Assembly: GCA_039026975.1 (NCBI GenBank)
Contig: JBCCLI010000163.1
Span: 1 to 13,343 of the forward strand
Direction of reading: 5' to 3'
DNA: 13,343 nt
Origin: JBCBKZ01 sp039026975
GTDB lineage: Bacteria > Bacteroidota > Bacteroidia > J057
A model generated the notes under the pieces. It searched no databases. It was not told where the DNA came from and saw nothing but the letters and a program-made list of their open reading frames with translations. A program made the translations under genes and the position numbers. Shown here one piece after another: positions 6,326-13,343 of the stretch (positions within the stretch are counted from its first letter, which is position 1; each line of letters opens with the position of its first letter).

Positions 6326-8200
6326 TTAATTCTTCATAACTATCTTCAACTCATCCAGCACACTCATATCCTCTATGGTAGAAGGGGGATTAAACGGCTT
6401 TCCATCTGCTATGGCGCGGATAATTTTTCGGAGAATCTTTCCAGAACGGGTTTTAGGGAGCCGCTGAACCAGCATGGCTTTTTTGAAAGAAGCAACTGGA
6501 CCGATCCTATTTCTTACCATCTGAATCAGTTCTTTCTCCAGCTCTTCTTCCGCTATGTCTGTGCCACTCTTTAGTACCACATAGCCCACTGGGACCTGAC
6601 CTTTCAGTTCGTCAGCCACTCCCACCACCGCACACTCAGCTACGGCTCCATGGGAAGCCACTACTTCTTCCATCTCAGCGGTAGATAGCCTGTGGCCTGC
6701 CACATTAATGATATCGTCTATTCTCCCAGTAATAAATACGTACCCATCCTCATCTATGTAGCCCCCATCACCGGAGAAGTAGTATCCAGGAAATGGAGAT
6801 AAGTAGGAACTGATAAACCTTTCTGTGTCTTGCCATAAGGTAGGCAGGCATCCGGGGGCTAAGGGTAACTTAATGGCTACGGCTCCTTCTTTCCCGGCAG
6901 CTAGCTCTTGCCCTTCTTCTCCGAGAATATGGATAGAATATCCAAATACCGCCTTCCCCGCAGATCCTGGCTTAGGCTCAAATAGTCCTATTCCTGCCGG
7001 ATTAGCCAGCATAGGCCAGCCTGATTCTGTTTGCCACCAATGGTCTATAACAGGAACCCGTAGTAGCGCATGAACCCATTTATAGGTAGCTACATCTGTA
7101 CGTTCGCCAGCGAGAAAGAGATACTTCAGAGAGGAGGTATCATACATAGCGTGAAGAGAACCAGCAGAGTCCTCCTTTTTAATGGCCCTAATGGCAGTAG
7201 GAGCTGTAAATAGCACTTTTACCTTGTACTCATGTATCATTCTCCAGAAAGTGCCTGCATCAGGCGTTTTTATGGGCTTCCCTTCAAAGAGAATGGTAGT
7301 ACACCCTGAAATGAGGGGTGCATATACGATGTAGCTATGTCCCACTACCCAGCCTACGTCTGAGGCTGCCCAGTACACATCTCCCGCCTTTACTCCATAG
7401 ATTTTTTCCATACTCATACGCAGGGCCACAGCATGACCTCCATTATCTCTAACTATACCCTTAGGCTGTCCAGTAGTACCGGAAGTATAGAGAATGTACA
7501 GGGGATCTGTGGCATCAACTGTTTCCCAACTCACGGGCGTGGCTTGATCTACTAGCTCTTGCCAACCCCAGTCTCTGCCCTCTTGCATCTCAGCCTTTAT
7601 CATTTCTCGTTGGTAGACTACTACGGCCATGGGCTGATGGGTGGCCTCTTCCAGGGCCTGGTCTATAATAGGCTTATAAGGCACAATCCTATTTATTTCT
7701 TTCCCTCCACTAGCAGCCAGAATTACCTTAGGCTGTGCATCATCTATGCGAATGGCCAGCTCATGGGCAGCAAATCCCCCAAATACCACAGAGTGTACAG
7801 CCCCTATCCTGGCACAGGCTAGCATAGCAAAAACCACAGGCGGGATCATGGGCATATAAATGACTACTCTATCACCTTTCTTCACCTGAAGACGAGTAAG
7901 CACCCCTGCAAAATGAGCTACTTCTTTCTGAAGCTCTTTGTAGGTGTAAGAAGCTTTTTTTCCGGTAACCGGAGAATCATAAATCAACGCTAGCTGATCC
8001 CCCCTACCATTTTCTACATGGTAATCTACAGCCAGATAGCAAGTATTCATTTTCCCTCCCTGGTACCATCTGTATAGTCCCTCTTCATTTTGGCTCAGTG
8101 CTTGCTTAGGTGCCTCGAACCAATGGATTTGTTCAGCTTGTGCCATCCAAAATGCTTCTGGATTTTCAAGGCTGGCTGCATAGAGTTTAGCGTAGTCCAT
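6326..8200 (-). CDS. prpE: Propionyl/acetyl-CoA synthetase (PrpE/ACSS3-type AMP-forming acyl-CoA ligase)
   Basis: The 624 residues match E. coli PrpE (628). The adenylation motifs are all intact: A3 YTSGTTGQPKG (238-248), A5 WWQTESG (388-394), FSGDGGYIDEDGY with the hinge region, and the C-terminal PKTRSGK with catalytic Lys588, the residue acetylated in Acs. The stretch VVFGGFAAHELAIRIDDAQP (138-157), followed by ILAASGGKEINRIVPYKP, is characteristic of PrpE and ACSS3 rather than Acs. Propionate is therefore the likelier acid, with acetate also possible. The enzyme makes acyl-CoA, AMP and pyrophosphate from acid, ATP and CoA in the cytoplasm. The ATG at 8200 opens the conserved N-terminus. 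The gene is monocistronic and converges on the sulfur block. No link to sulfur is apparent. No clear terminator follows its stop. Confidence 0.9.
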   Translation of the reverse strand: MDYAKLYAASLENPEAFWMAQAEQIHWFEAPKQALSQNEEGLYRWYQGGKMNTCYLAVDYHVENGRGDQLALIYDSPVTGKKASYTYKELQKEVAHFAGVLTRLQVKKGDRVVIYMPMIPPVVFAMLACARIGAVHSVVFGGFAAHELAIRIDDAQPKVILAASGGKEINRIVPYKPIIDQALEEATHQPMAVVVYQREMIKAEMQEGRDWGWQELVDQATPVSWETVDATDPLYILYTSGTTGQPKGIVRDNGGHAVALRMSMEKIYGVKAGDVYWAASDVGWVVGHSYIVYAPLISGCTTILFEGKPIKTPDAGTFWRMIHEYKVKVLFTAPTAIRAIKKEDSAGSLHAMYDTSSLKYLFLAGERTDVATYKWVHALLRVPVIDHWWQTESGWPMLANPAGIGLFEPKPGSAGKAVFGYSIHILGEEGQELAAGKEGAVAIKLPLAPGCLPTLWQDTERFISSYLSPFPGYYFSGDGGYIDEDGYVFITGRIDDIINVAGHRLSTAEMEEVVASHGAVAECAVVGVADELKGQVPVGYVVLKSGTDIAEEELEKELIQMVRNRIGPVASFKKAMLVQRLPKTRSGKILRKIIRAIADGKPFNPPSTIEDMSVLDELKIVMKN

Positions 8201-8307
8201 AGAAGAAATAATTAAGAGCGGAAACTAAATGAATATCTCTAAATATAGATTATTTCAATCAATTAAAATGATTCTTACATAGGAAAGCGTATCTATGGTC
8301 CTAATTC

Positions 8308-8322
8308 CAGGAATATGTCCTG
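8308..8322. promoter_or_regulatory. Dyad CAGGA-N5-TCCTG in the prpE/clbS-like divergent region
   Basis: A perfect 5-bp inverted repeat with a 5-bp spacer lies between the divergent synthetase and ClbS-like genes, about 65 bp before the latter. It is compact enough for a dimeric repressor. Just downstream a second pair, AGGTAA (8324-8329) and TTACCT (8343-8348), has a 13-bp spacer. Neither is linked to a known factor. The rest of 8201-8387 is AT-rich and I could not identify convincing promoters in it. Confidence 0.3.
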
Positions 8323-8387
8323 AAGGTAATTCTTTCCCATATTTACCTATAAATGTCTCCCACTCTTAGAGAAAACGGAAAAGTCTT

Positions 8388-8891
8388 ATGCCTAGACCCA
8401 AGAGTAAAGAAGGGCTCCTCATAGCAAAAAGAGAGAATTACCAAAAGCTCATGGTACTGGTAGATTCCTATTCTCCAAAAGAACAGGAGAAAGATTTCCC
8501 TCCAGGAACTCTAAATAGAAATATTCGAGATGTATTTGGACACCTCTATCACTGGCAAATTCTTTTTGTAGGATGGTATACTACGGGTATGAAGGGTGAA
8601 AATCCGAACATACCCGCCAAAGGATATAACTGGCGGGAAACTCCAGACTTAAATATCCTTATCCAACAAACCTATGCAGGTATCCCTCTATCAGAGATGA
8701 GGCCTACCTTACATACCTCCCATCTGAATATTTCAGCTATCATAAACGCTCATTCCCAGGAAGAGCTATTTACCAGAAAATATTTTAACTGGACGGGAAG
8801 TAATTCCCTGGCAGCCTACATTACAGGAGCCACTTCAAGTCATTATGCGTGGGCTCATAAACTGATCAAAAAATGTAAAAAGCCCAATTAG
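8388..8891 (+). CDS. ClbS/DfsB-family four-helix bundle protein (DUF1706)
   Basis: The 167-residue protein has the full family pattern: MPRPKSKEGLL at the start, NYQKLMVLVDSYSPKEQ, NRNIRDVFGHLYHWQILFVGWY, the Pro-rich PAKGYNWRETPDLN, SHLNISAIINAHSQEELFTRKYFNWTGSNSLAAYI, and a C-terminal TSSHYAWAHKLIKK. ClbS protects colibactin producers as a cyclopropane hydrolase and DfsB-type proteins belong to the same DinB-like bundle superfamily. Most members have no known role, and there is no genotoxin cluster nearby, so a self-resistance function should not be assumed. It precedes crp2 by 88 bp and diverges from the synthetase. Family assignment is confident; function is open. Confidence 0.88.
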   Translation: MPRPKSKEGLLIAKRENYQKLMVLVDSYSPKEQEKDFPPGTLNRNIRDVFGHLYHWQILFVGWYTTGMKGENPNIPAKGYNWRETPDLNILIQQTYAGIPLSEMRPTLHTSHLNISAIINAHSQEELFTRKYFNWTGSNSLAAYITGATSSHYAWAHKLIKKCKKPN

Positions 8892-8904
8892 CCAGCTGAT
8901 AGAA

Positions 8905-8932
8905 TTGGCATACCCTTTCCAGTTTATTTTTT
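8905..8932 (+). promoter_or_regulatory. Candidate promoter of crp2
   Basis: TTG (8905-8907) is followed after 17 bp by TATTTTTT (8925-8932), close to the TTG and TAnnTTTG elements of Bacteroidota promoters. It places a start about 45 bp before the ATG at 8980. This would make the TTG at 8905 a promoter element rather than a start codon. Confidence 0.35.
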
Positions 8933-8979
8933 TTTCGCATGAAGCTTCCTATTATAGAACTGCAAAAGAAAAAGCATTT

Positions 8980-9615
8980 ATGGAAGCCTCAGCGGCACTT
9001 ACACTATTTCCTGATTTAGCAAGGGTAACACAGCTAGCTCAGGATATCATCTCTACCTGTTCCATACATACCTTCAGTAAGGGGGATATTATTCTTACAG
9101 AAGGAGGGTATGTACACCATATTCCCATGGTAGTAAAGGGACTGGTGAAAGTATACAAAGAAGATGGGGAAGGAAATGAACTTCTCCTCTACTACATACA
9201 GAAGGGGGAGAGCTGTATTATGTCTGCCACCTCCTGTGTGCAAAACGAGAGGAGCAGCGTCAAGGCCGTCATTGAAGAAGATGCGGAAATTCTCCTCATC
9301 CCAGCAGAGAAAGCCCTAGCTTACGGGAGGGACTACCCTATATGGAATACATTTTTCTTCGGACTGTTTAATCAGAAGTATGAAGAATTACTACATGTGA
9401 TAGGCATACTCACCTTCAGCAATAAGGAAACCCGACTGATAGACCATCTCAAAAAAACTGCTAAGTTAACAGGCAGTCAAACCCTCACCCTTACCCACCA
9501 AAATATAGCAGATGACCTGGGATCTAGCCGAGAAGTCATTTCCCGATTACTTAAAAAATTGGAGAAAGAAGAAGTTCTTCAGCTTGGCCACGGACAAATT
9601 ACCCTGCTGTCCTAA
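8980..9615 (+). CDS. Crp/Fnr-family transcriptional regulator (Crp2)
   Basis: The ATG at 8980 gives 211 residues. An upstream TTG at 8905 would add 25 residues not matched in Crp1, so ATG is preferred. The sensor barrel (about 24-110) includes HTFSKGDIIL, GLVKVYKEDGEGNELLLYYIQKGE and EEDAEILLIP. The cAMP cassette is replaced by GESCIMSATSC, with Cys79 and Cys86 spaced C-X6-C exactly as in Crp1. The helix-turn-helix at about 168-195 has recognition helix SSREVISRL with the canonical Glu185 and Arg189, unlike Crp1's Val. The two paralogues therefore probably share a signal but bind different sites. It is followed after 45 bp by the acetyltransferase gene, which may be co-transcribed. Its targets are not evident here. 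Confidence 0.82.
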   Translation: MEASAALTLFPDLARVTQLAQDIISTCSIHTFSKGDIILTEGGYVHHIPMVVKGLVKVYKEDGEGNELLLYYIQKGESCIMSATSCVQNERSSVKAVIEEDAEILLIPAEKALAYGRDYPIWNTFFFGLFNQKYEELLHVIGILTFSNKETRLIDHLKKTAKLTGSQTLTLTHQNIADDLGSSREVISRLLKKLEKEEVLQLGHGQITLLS

Positions 9616-9660
9616 AAACGCGTTCTAATCCTAAAAGTAAAATCTATTTTTCTACCCTAA

Positions 9661-10179
9661 ATGATCCAACTAGTAACTCCCTCAAATATCAAAAGCCTCC
9701 AGACCATTTGTCATACTGCATATACAGAACACTTTGGTAACCATTGGGAAGAAGGTGGATTGGACATTTACCTGAAGGAAGAGTTTAACCTGGAAAGACT
9801 ACAAAAGGAGGTTACACACCCTTCCAAAGCTTACTACTTTATCCAGGATGGAGAAGATAAGGTAGGCTTTATCAAAATTAACTTTCAGGCAGAGCTAGCG
9901 CTTTTTCCTCAAGCTACCTGCTGTGAACTTGAGAAAATATATATACTCCCTGATCAGGCAGGAAGGGGAATAGGGAAGAGAGCTCTACAAGAAATCATCA
10001 ATATCTGTAGAGAGAAAGCGAGTAAGGCCATTTTTCTTTATGTCATTGATACGAATGAAGCTGCCAGGCTTTTCTATGTTAAACTTGGCTTTAAACAAAA
10101 CGGTACGGGTAGGCTGAATGCCCCCTTATTTAAAGAGGAACTAAGAGGCATGTATAGGATGATACTAACCTTATCATAG
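9661..10179 (+). CDS. GNAT-family N-acetyltransferase
   Basis: The 172 residues form a complete GNAT fold. Beta-4 and the acetyl-CoA loop read CELEKIYILPDQAGRGIGKRAL (88-109), with the Q-x-x-G-x-G pyrophosphate loop at 99-105. Motif B, IFLYVIDTNEAARLFYVKLGF (124-144), follows with the typical N-E-A-A-x-x-F-Y-x-x-x-G-F pattern. The N-terminus (AYTEHFGNHW) resembles the subgroup often annotated as small-molecule or polyamine acetyltransferases, but the acceptor cannot be read from sequence. It starts 45 bp after crp2 in the same direction and may be its co-transcribed partner. The next 153 bp before the S41 gene contain only weak inverted repeats. Confidence 0.88.
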   Translation: MIQLVTPSNIKSLQTICHTAYTEHFGNHWEEGGLDIYLKEEFNLERLQKEVTHPSKAYYFIQDGEDKVGFIKINFQAELALFPQATCCELEKIYILPDQAGRGIGKRALQEIINICREKASKAIFLYVIDTNEAARLFYVKLGFKQNGTGRLNAPLFKEELRGMYRMILTLS

Positions 10180-10332
10180 TATATTCACATTACATAATGA
10201 TATCCAACCTTATGCCACCGGACTATGTAAGCATACAAAACGGATACACATGAGTTCAGGGTAGCTTGTCGACTTTGAACGCAATACAATTAGCAAACAC
10301 CACTTCCCTGAAAGTCAATCATATTCCTCTTT

Positions 10333-12126
10333 ATGAAAGCATCTATTATTACCTCTTTCCTCCTCTTCATACCAAGCTTACTGCTTGTAGGGCAGACGCA
10401 AGTTACATTTGTACTAGAGGAACAACCATCAGAACACAGTAAATACATAGGCATACGTGGGGATACGCCTCCCCTGAGTTGGGATAAAACTATTCACATC
10501 CCCAAAACTGATGAGGGGTATAAGATTACTTTAGAATTTTCTCCCACTAGCCAGGAGATAGCATTTAAGTTTGTGCAAGATCATGCAGAGAACTTAGTAT
10601 GGGAGAATCTCCAAAACAGAAGTCTTAAGATTTATCCCGATTCATCTATCATATCTACTTACCAATGGAATCAGGAACAGGTGGTGGAGGTCTCCTCCCT
10701 ACCCAAAATTCCTTCTTCTGCGCTGCTGGAAGATTTTGAGCTAATTAAAACCATGGTGCTGGAAGTCCATCCAGGCACTTACAGATACAATTCTCACGAA
10801 CAAATAGCACAAGCCCTGGAGGAACTCTATAGTAAGTTTAAGCAGCCTTTAACCTACGGAGAAGCCTATTTAGCTATCTCCAAGTTGACGGCTACTCTAG
10901 CCTGTGGGCACACCAAAGCCGGTTTTAACAACCAACTCCCCCTCATCAACTCCCTCATTCATTATCAACAAGATAAAGTACCCTTCACCTTTAAGTGGGT
11001 AGGAGACCACATGATTCTCACGCATAATGCTTCTAAGGAAGATATACTGAGGAGAGGTACTTCCATTCTCAGTATGAATGGCGTTCCGGTTAAAGACATT
11101 AGGGAGCGCTTACTCCCCTACATAGGTGCTGATGGCGCTACGGATGGTACCAGAGTTTATAAGTTAGCCGTAAATGGGTATGACTTCCGATATAACGCTT
11201 TTGACATATTCTATCCATTGCTATTTCCTCCTAAGGGAGACTCCTTAGCTCTAACCATCCAATCCTTTGGGGAATCATCTAGCAGAGACGTTCAGGTAGC
11301 TTGGATAGGCAGAGAGGAACGTAGCCAGATTCTCAAAGAGAGATATCATGACTTCCCTGCCACCAGGGATGATATGTGGAAGTTTCAGATGGTAGATGAT
11401 AGCATAGGGGTGCTTAGCATGAACTCCTTTGGCTTATATGGCTGGAAGGCTATGACACTGGATTACAAAAAATTTCTGGCAGAAACATTTAAGGAACTCC
11501 GTGAGCAGTCCGTTCCTCATCTCATCCTTGACATCCGTGAAAATACAGGCGGTAATGATGAGATGGCAGTAGAATTATTCAGCTACCTTGTCCCATATAG
11601 TATGAGCTTTGAGCGAGAAGGCAGAACTCGATATACATCATTTCCCTCTTCCCTTAGGCCTTTTATCCAAAGCTGGGGAGATAATCCCTGGTATTATAAA
11701 CTTTCTCCTAAGGATAGCCTCCCTACTCAAGGCTATTATATTTTCAAGGAGAACTTCACACAACAGACTGTCAAAAGCGATAAAAAACCCTATAAAGGAA
11801 AGGTTTACTTACTAAGCAGTGCAGCTAATGAATCCCTCGCCTTTTATACCGCCTACCGCTTCCAGCTCCAGGAAAGAGGACTTATCATAGGTCAGGAAAC
11901 AGGTGGAAATTTGAATGATATTAATGGGGGACAGATCCTATTTCTTCGATTACCTAGCTCCAAGATAGAAATTGATTTTCCGGTCATGGGGGGATTTAGC
12001 CTCCCCGCCAAGCCCAACTCAGGTGTCATCCCTGACATTAGCATTCCTAAAAGCAGGGAGGATATAGCCAATGGGATAGACACTGAGCTAGCAGCAACCT
12101 TGGCGCTAATACGTGCTGGTAAGTAA
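10333..12126 (+). CDS. Secreted S41-family serine peptidase with N-terminal CBM20-like domain
   Basis: Residues 1-20 are a signal peptide (Lys2, then a long hydrophobic run), so the protein is exported. Residues about 22-100 form a beta-rich domain (VTFVLEEQP, YIGIRGDTPPLSWDK, EIAFKFV, VWENLQNRSLKI) resembling starch-binding CBM20 modules. An S41 N-terminal helical region follows (about 128-200, with LEVHPGTYRYN). A PDZ-like segment covers about 215-330, with GTSILSMNGVPV. The catalytic core from about 345 has DIRENTGGND (400-409), LLSSAANESLAFY with the likely nucleophile Ser501, and GQETGGNLNDINGGQ (520-534). The nucleophile loop differs from the common SAxE form but is usual in this Bacteroidota subgroup. 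It probably acts in the periplasm or outside the cell on peptides. It stands alone, with no operon partner. Confidence 0.88.
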   Translation: MKASIITSFLLFIPSLLLVGQTQVTFVLEEQPSEHSKYIGIRGDTPPLSWDKTIHIPKTDEGYKITLEFSPTSQEIAFKFVQDHAENLVWENLQNRSLKIYPDSSIISTYQWNQEQVVEVSSLPKIPSSALLEDFELIKTMVLEVHPGTYRYNSHEQIAQALEELYSKFKQPLTYGEAYLAISKLTATLACGHTKAGFNNQLPLINSLIHYQQDKVPFTFKWVGDHMILTHNASKEDILRRGTSILSMNGVPVKDIRERLLPYIGADGATDGTRVYKLAVNGYDFRYNAFDIFYPLLFPPKGDSLALTIQSFGESSSRDVQVAWIGREERSQILKERYHDFPATRDDMWKFQMVDDSIGVLSMNSFGLYGWKAMTLDYKKFLAETFKELREQSVPHLILDIRENTGGNDEMAVELFSYLVPYSMSFEREGRTRYTSFPSSLRPFIQSWGDNPWYYKLSPKDSLPTQGYYIFKENFTQQTVKSDKKPYKGKVYLLSSAANESLAFYTAYRFQLQERGLIIGQETGGNLNDINGGQILFLRLPSSKIEIDFPVMGGFSLPAKPNSGVIPDISIPKSREDIANGIDTELAATLALIRAGK

Positions 12127-12147
12127 TAGATCAGCATGTACTCCCAC

Positions 12148-12187
12148 AGCTTTCCATACTCCCAATAGGTATGAGGGAGAAGCTTTT
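12148..12187 (+). terminator. Possible terminator after the S41 peptidase gene
   Basis: AGCTT (12148-12152) pairs with AAGCT (12180-12184). Inside, CATAC (12155-12159) pairs with GTATG (12169-12173) around a 9-nt loop, with an uneven internal loop of 2 and 6 bases. A TTTT follows the stem, then GATTT. The imperfect stem and short T-run make this a moderate candidate, 21 bp after the stop codon. Confidence 0.4.
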
Positions 12188-12276
12188 GATTTAGTGCTTT
12201 CTATTACGCATTTTCTCGACAAAAGGCACTGGAATCTCAATTTCTTATCCTTACTTCCATTCATCATCTTTCCCTT

Positions 12277-12825
12277 ATGAAAAATATCATTGGTCTGATT
12301 CTCAGTCTACAGGTAATCACTTCCTGCATACAGCCTCCCCAGGAGGAAAAAACACCCTCAGGATGGCAAGCCGTTTATAAGCATGATGAAGACGGCCTGA
12401 GGGTAGCTGGTAGCATAGACACACTTATCCAAGGCATTAGGAAAGGGTATGATGTACGGGTAGGATGGGGCTGGCACAGGACATTATCTGATCCTGAACG
12501 GATAGCTCAGATTGGAGATTCCAGCTTAAGTATAGAGCATATGGCTGAGCCCGTCTTCCTTACTATTATTCAGGAAAAGGATGTATCTGTAGTCATAGAT
12601 TCCCATCCCCTTTTAAGCAGCTATTTTACTGTGGAAGGCCAAACCTTTAGGGAGGGAGGGCATATCTGGCAATGTGTGTTAACTACCCAGGGAACCTTTA
12701 ACGCTAAAGTATTTAACAGGGCTACCGGAGAACTTATGCAGGACTGGCCCCAGACGCACAGGATGACCTGGTTTCTGGATTATCCCATTCATTCCTCAGG
12801 AGGGACTGTTAAACTATATGAGTAA
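12277..12825 (+). CDS. Small lipoprotein of unknown function
   Basis: The 182 residues begin with a lipoprotein signal, a hydrophobic stretch ending ITSC, so lipidation is expected at Cys17. The mature chain holds GWQAVYKHDEDG (29-40), GSIDTLIQGIRKGYDVRVGWGWHR (45-68) and a C-terminal half rich in beta-strand pattern. The first part recalls a domain seen in other hypothetical bacterial proteins, where a Lys-Asp-x-x-G element is followed by a helix and a G-x-x-(I/V)-R-V-x-W strand. I know of no assigned function. The protein should be anchored in the envelope. The next gene starts 27 bp downstream and also encodes a lipoprotein, so the two are probably one operon. Confidence 0.75.
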   Translation: MKNIIGLILSLQVITSCIQPPQEEKTPSGWQAVYKHDEDGLRVAGSIDTLIQGIRKGYDVRVGWGWHRTLSDPERIAQIGDSSLSIEHMAEPVFLTIIQEKDVSVVIDSHPLLSSYFTVEGQTFREGGHIWQCVLTTQGTFNAKVFNRATGELMQDWPQTHRMTWFLDYPIHSSGGTVKLYE

Positions 12826-12852
12826 ATGTCTTACTAAGGATGGCCTGATCTA

Positions 12853-13343
12853 ATGATTATAAAACATATTTTACCCCTTCTATTTTCTTATCTACTCTTT
12901 CTCATAAGTAGCTGCCAGTCTCCTTCCCACGAAGTGGGAAAAGGAAACCAGGTAGTTCCCTCTCCCGCTTTAAGGATAGAAGAATCTTCCTTTACCCGCT
13001 ATCCCTTATTAGTTTCCTCAGATTATGGTAGTAGTTGGCAGAATGGCAGTAGAAATCTCCCTGATGATATCAGTGTGAGCTTCCTAGAACAGAAAGGGGA
13101 AGAGATAGTGATAGCCACAAATAACAAAGGACTATGGATCAGCAGGGATCAGTTCAATAGATGGCAACAGATAGGCACTGAGTTACCTAGCCTTAAAGTA
13201 AATGCGCTGCATATAGATGGAGATAACGTGTATGTGGGGGTATTTAGGAAAGGCATTTATCATTCTCCAGATGAAGGGGCTAGCTGGCAATCTCTCAACT
13301 ATGATTTACCTACCCTAAGTATTCAGGCTATTTATGAATATGA
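12853..13343 (+). CDS. Lipoprotein with Asp-box (BNR) beta-propeller repeats, N-terminal part
   Basis: The first 163 codons of a gene that runs off the right edge. The start ATG opens a lipoprotein signal ending LISSC, with the expected lipid Cys21. Repeated S-x-D-x-G-x-x-W Asp boxes appear at 55-62 (SSDYGSSW) and 138-145 (SPDEGASW). A degenerate one lies at 97-104 (SRDQFNRW). Each is followed by a short loop and a strand such as VYVGVFRKGIYHS. Such repeats build sialidase, sortilin or YCF48-like propellers, but the boxes alone do not show enzyme activity. A surface-binding or sensor role is as likely as catalysis. It lies 27 bp after the other lipoprotein gene and is probably co-transcribed with it. 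Confidence 0.8.
   Translation, partial: MIIKHILPLLFSYLLFLISSCQSPSHEVGKGNQVVPSPALRIEESSFTRYPLLVSSDYGSSWQNGSRNLPDDISVSFLEQKGEEIVIATNNKGLWISRDQFNRWQQIGTELPSLKVNALHIDGDNVYVGVFRKGIYHSPDEGASWQSLNYDLPTLSIQAIYEY

Noticed and set aside
6302..6335. 8-bp inverted repeat GAAGAATT / AATTCTTC at the end of the ligase gene, as its terminator
   Set aside because: It overlaps the ligase stop codon, the stem is AT-rich and no T-run follows on the minus strand.
6251..6574. Plus-strand open frame after the terminator
   Set aside because: It begins inside the terminator hairpin and then runs antisense to the conserved C-terminus of the CoA ligase; other plus-strand frames within that gene are likewise shadows.
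8905..8979. N-terminal extension of Crp2 from a TTG at 8905
   Set aside because: The 25 extra residues have no counterpart in Crp1, and the TTG fits better as a -33 promoter element.

Overview
The window is ordinary chromosomal DNA with moderate GC, most likely from a Bacteroidota bacterium of the Cytophagales type. The evidence is the weak Shine-Dalgarno sites, candidate -7 boxes resembling the phylum's TAnnTTTG consensus, and the gene families present: split YeeE/YedE, short Crp/Fnr regulators lacking a cAMP pocket, ClbS/DfsB and secreted S41 peptidases. The assignment to a lineage is inference. No rRNA, tRNA, CRISPR array, transposase or prophage gene was seen.

Left part (1-1142): the start of a leftward ArsI/CadI-type glyoxalase-fold gene is cut by the window edge. 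It diverges from a rightward QorB-like NAD(P)-binding oxidoreductase, and the shared intergenic region carries a small dyad.

Sulfur block (1244-6204): five genes run rightward. They encode a Crp/Fnr regulator (Crp1), the two halves of a split YeeE/YedE sulfur-compound transporter, a SulP anion transporter with a STAS domain, and a three-domain persulfide dioxygenase-pseudorhodanese-rhodanese protein with the architecture of CstB. A strong intrinsic terminator closes the block. Taken together they look like a module that oxidises persulfides to sulfite and thiosulfate and moves the inorganic sulfur products across the membrane. Two promoters in the block, before the first yeeE half and before the cstB-like gene, share a GTA-N8-TAC-type dyad placed exactly 22 bp before a TAnnTT box. 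Crp1 has Val rather than Glu in its DNA-recognition helix, so it is the obvious candidate to bind these dyads. This is the most interesting signal in the window.

Middle part (6326-10179): a leftward propionyl/acetyl-CoA synthetase converges on the sulfur block. Divergent from it are a ClbS/DfsB-family protein, a second Crp/Fnr regulator (Crp2, a paralogue of Crp1 with the same C-X6-C pair) and a GNAT acetyltransferase.

Right part (10333-13343): a secreted S41 peptidase with an N-terminal carbohydrate-binding-like beta domain, then a small lipoprotein of unknown function closely followed by a lipoprotein with Asp-box (BNR) repeats that runs off the window. These look like cell-envelope functions unrelated to the sulfur block.

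All intergenic gaps are under 200 bp. Database identities were not checked. Family calls rest on motifs read from the translations.
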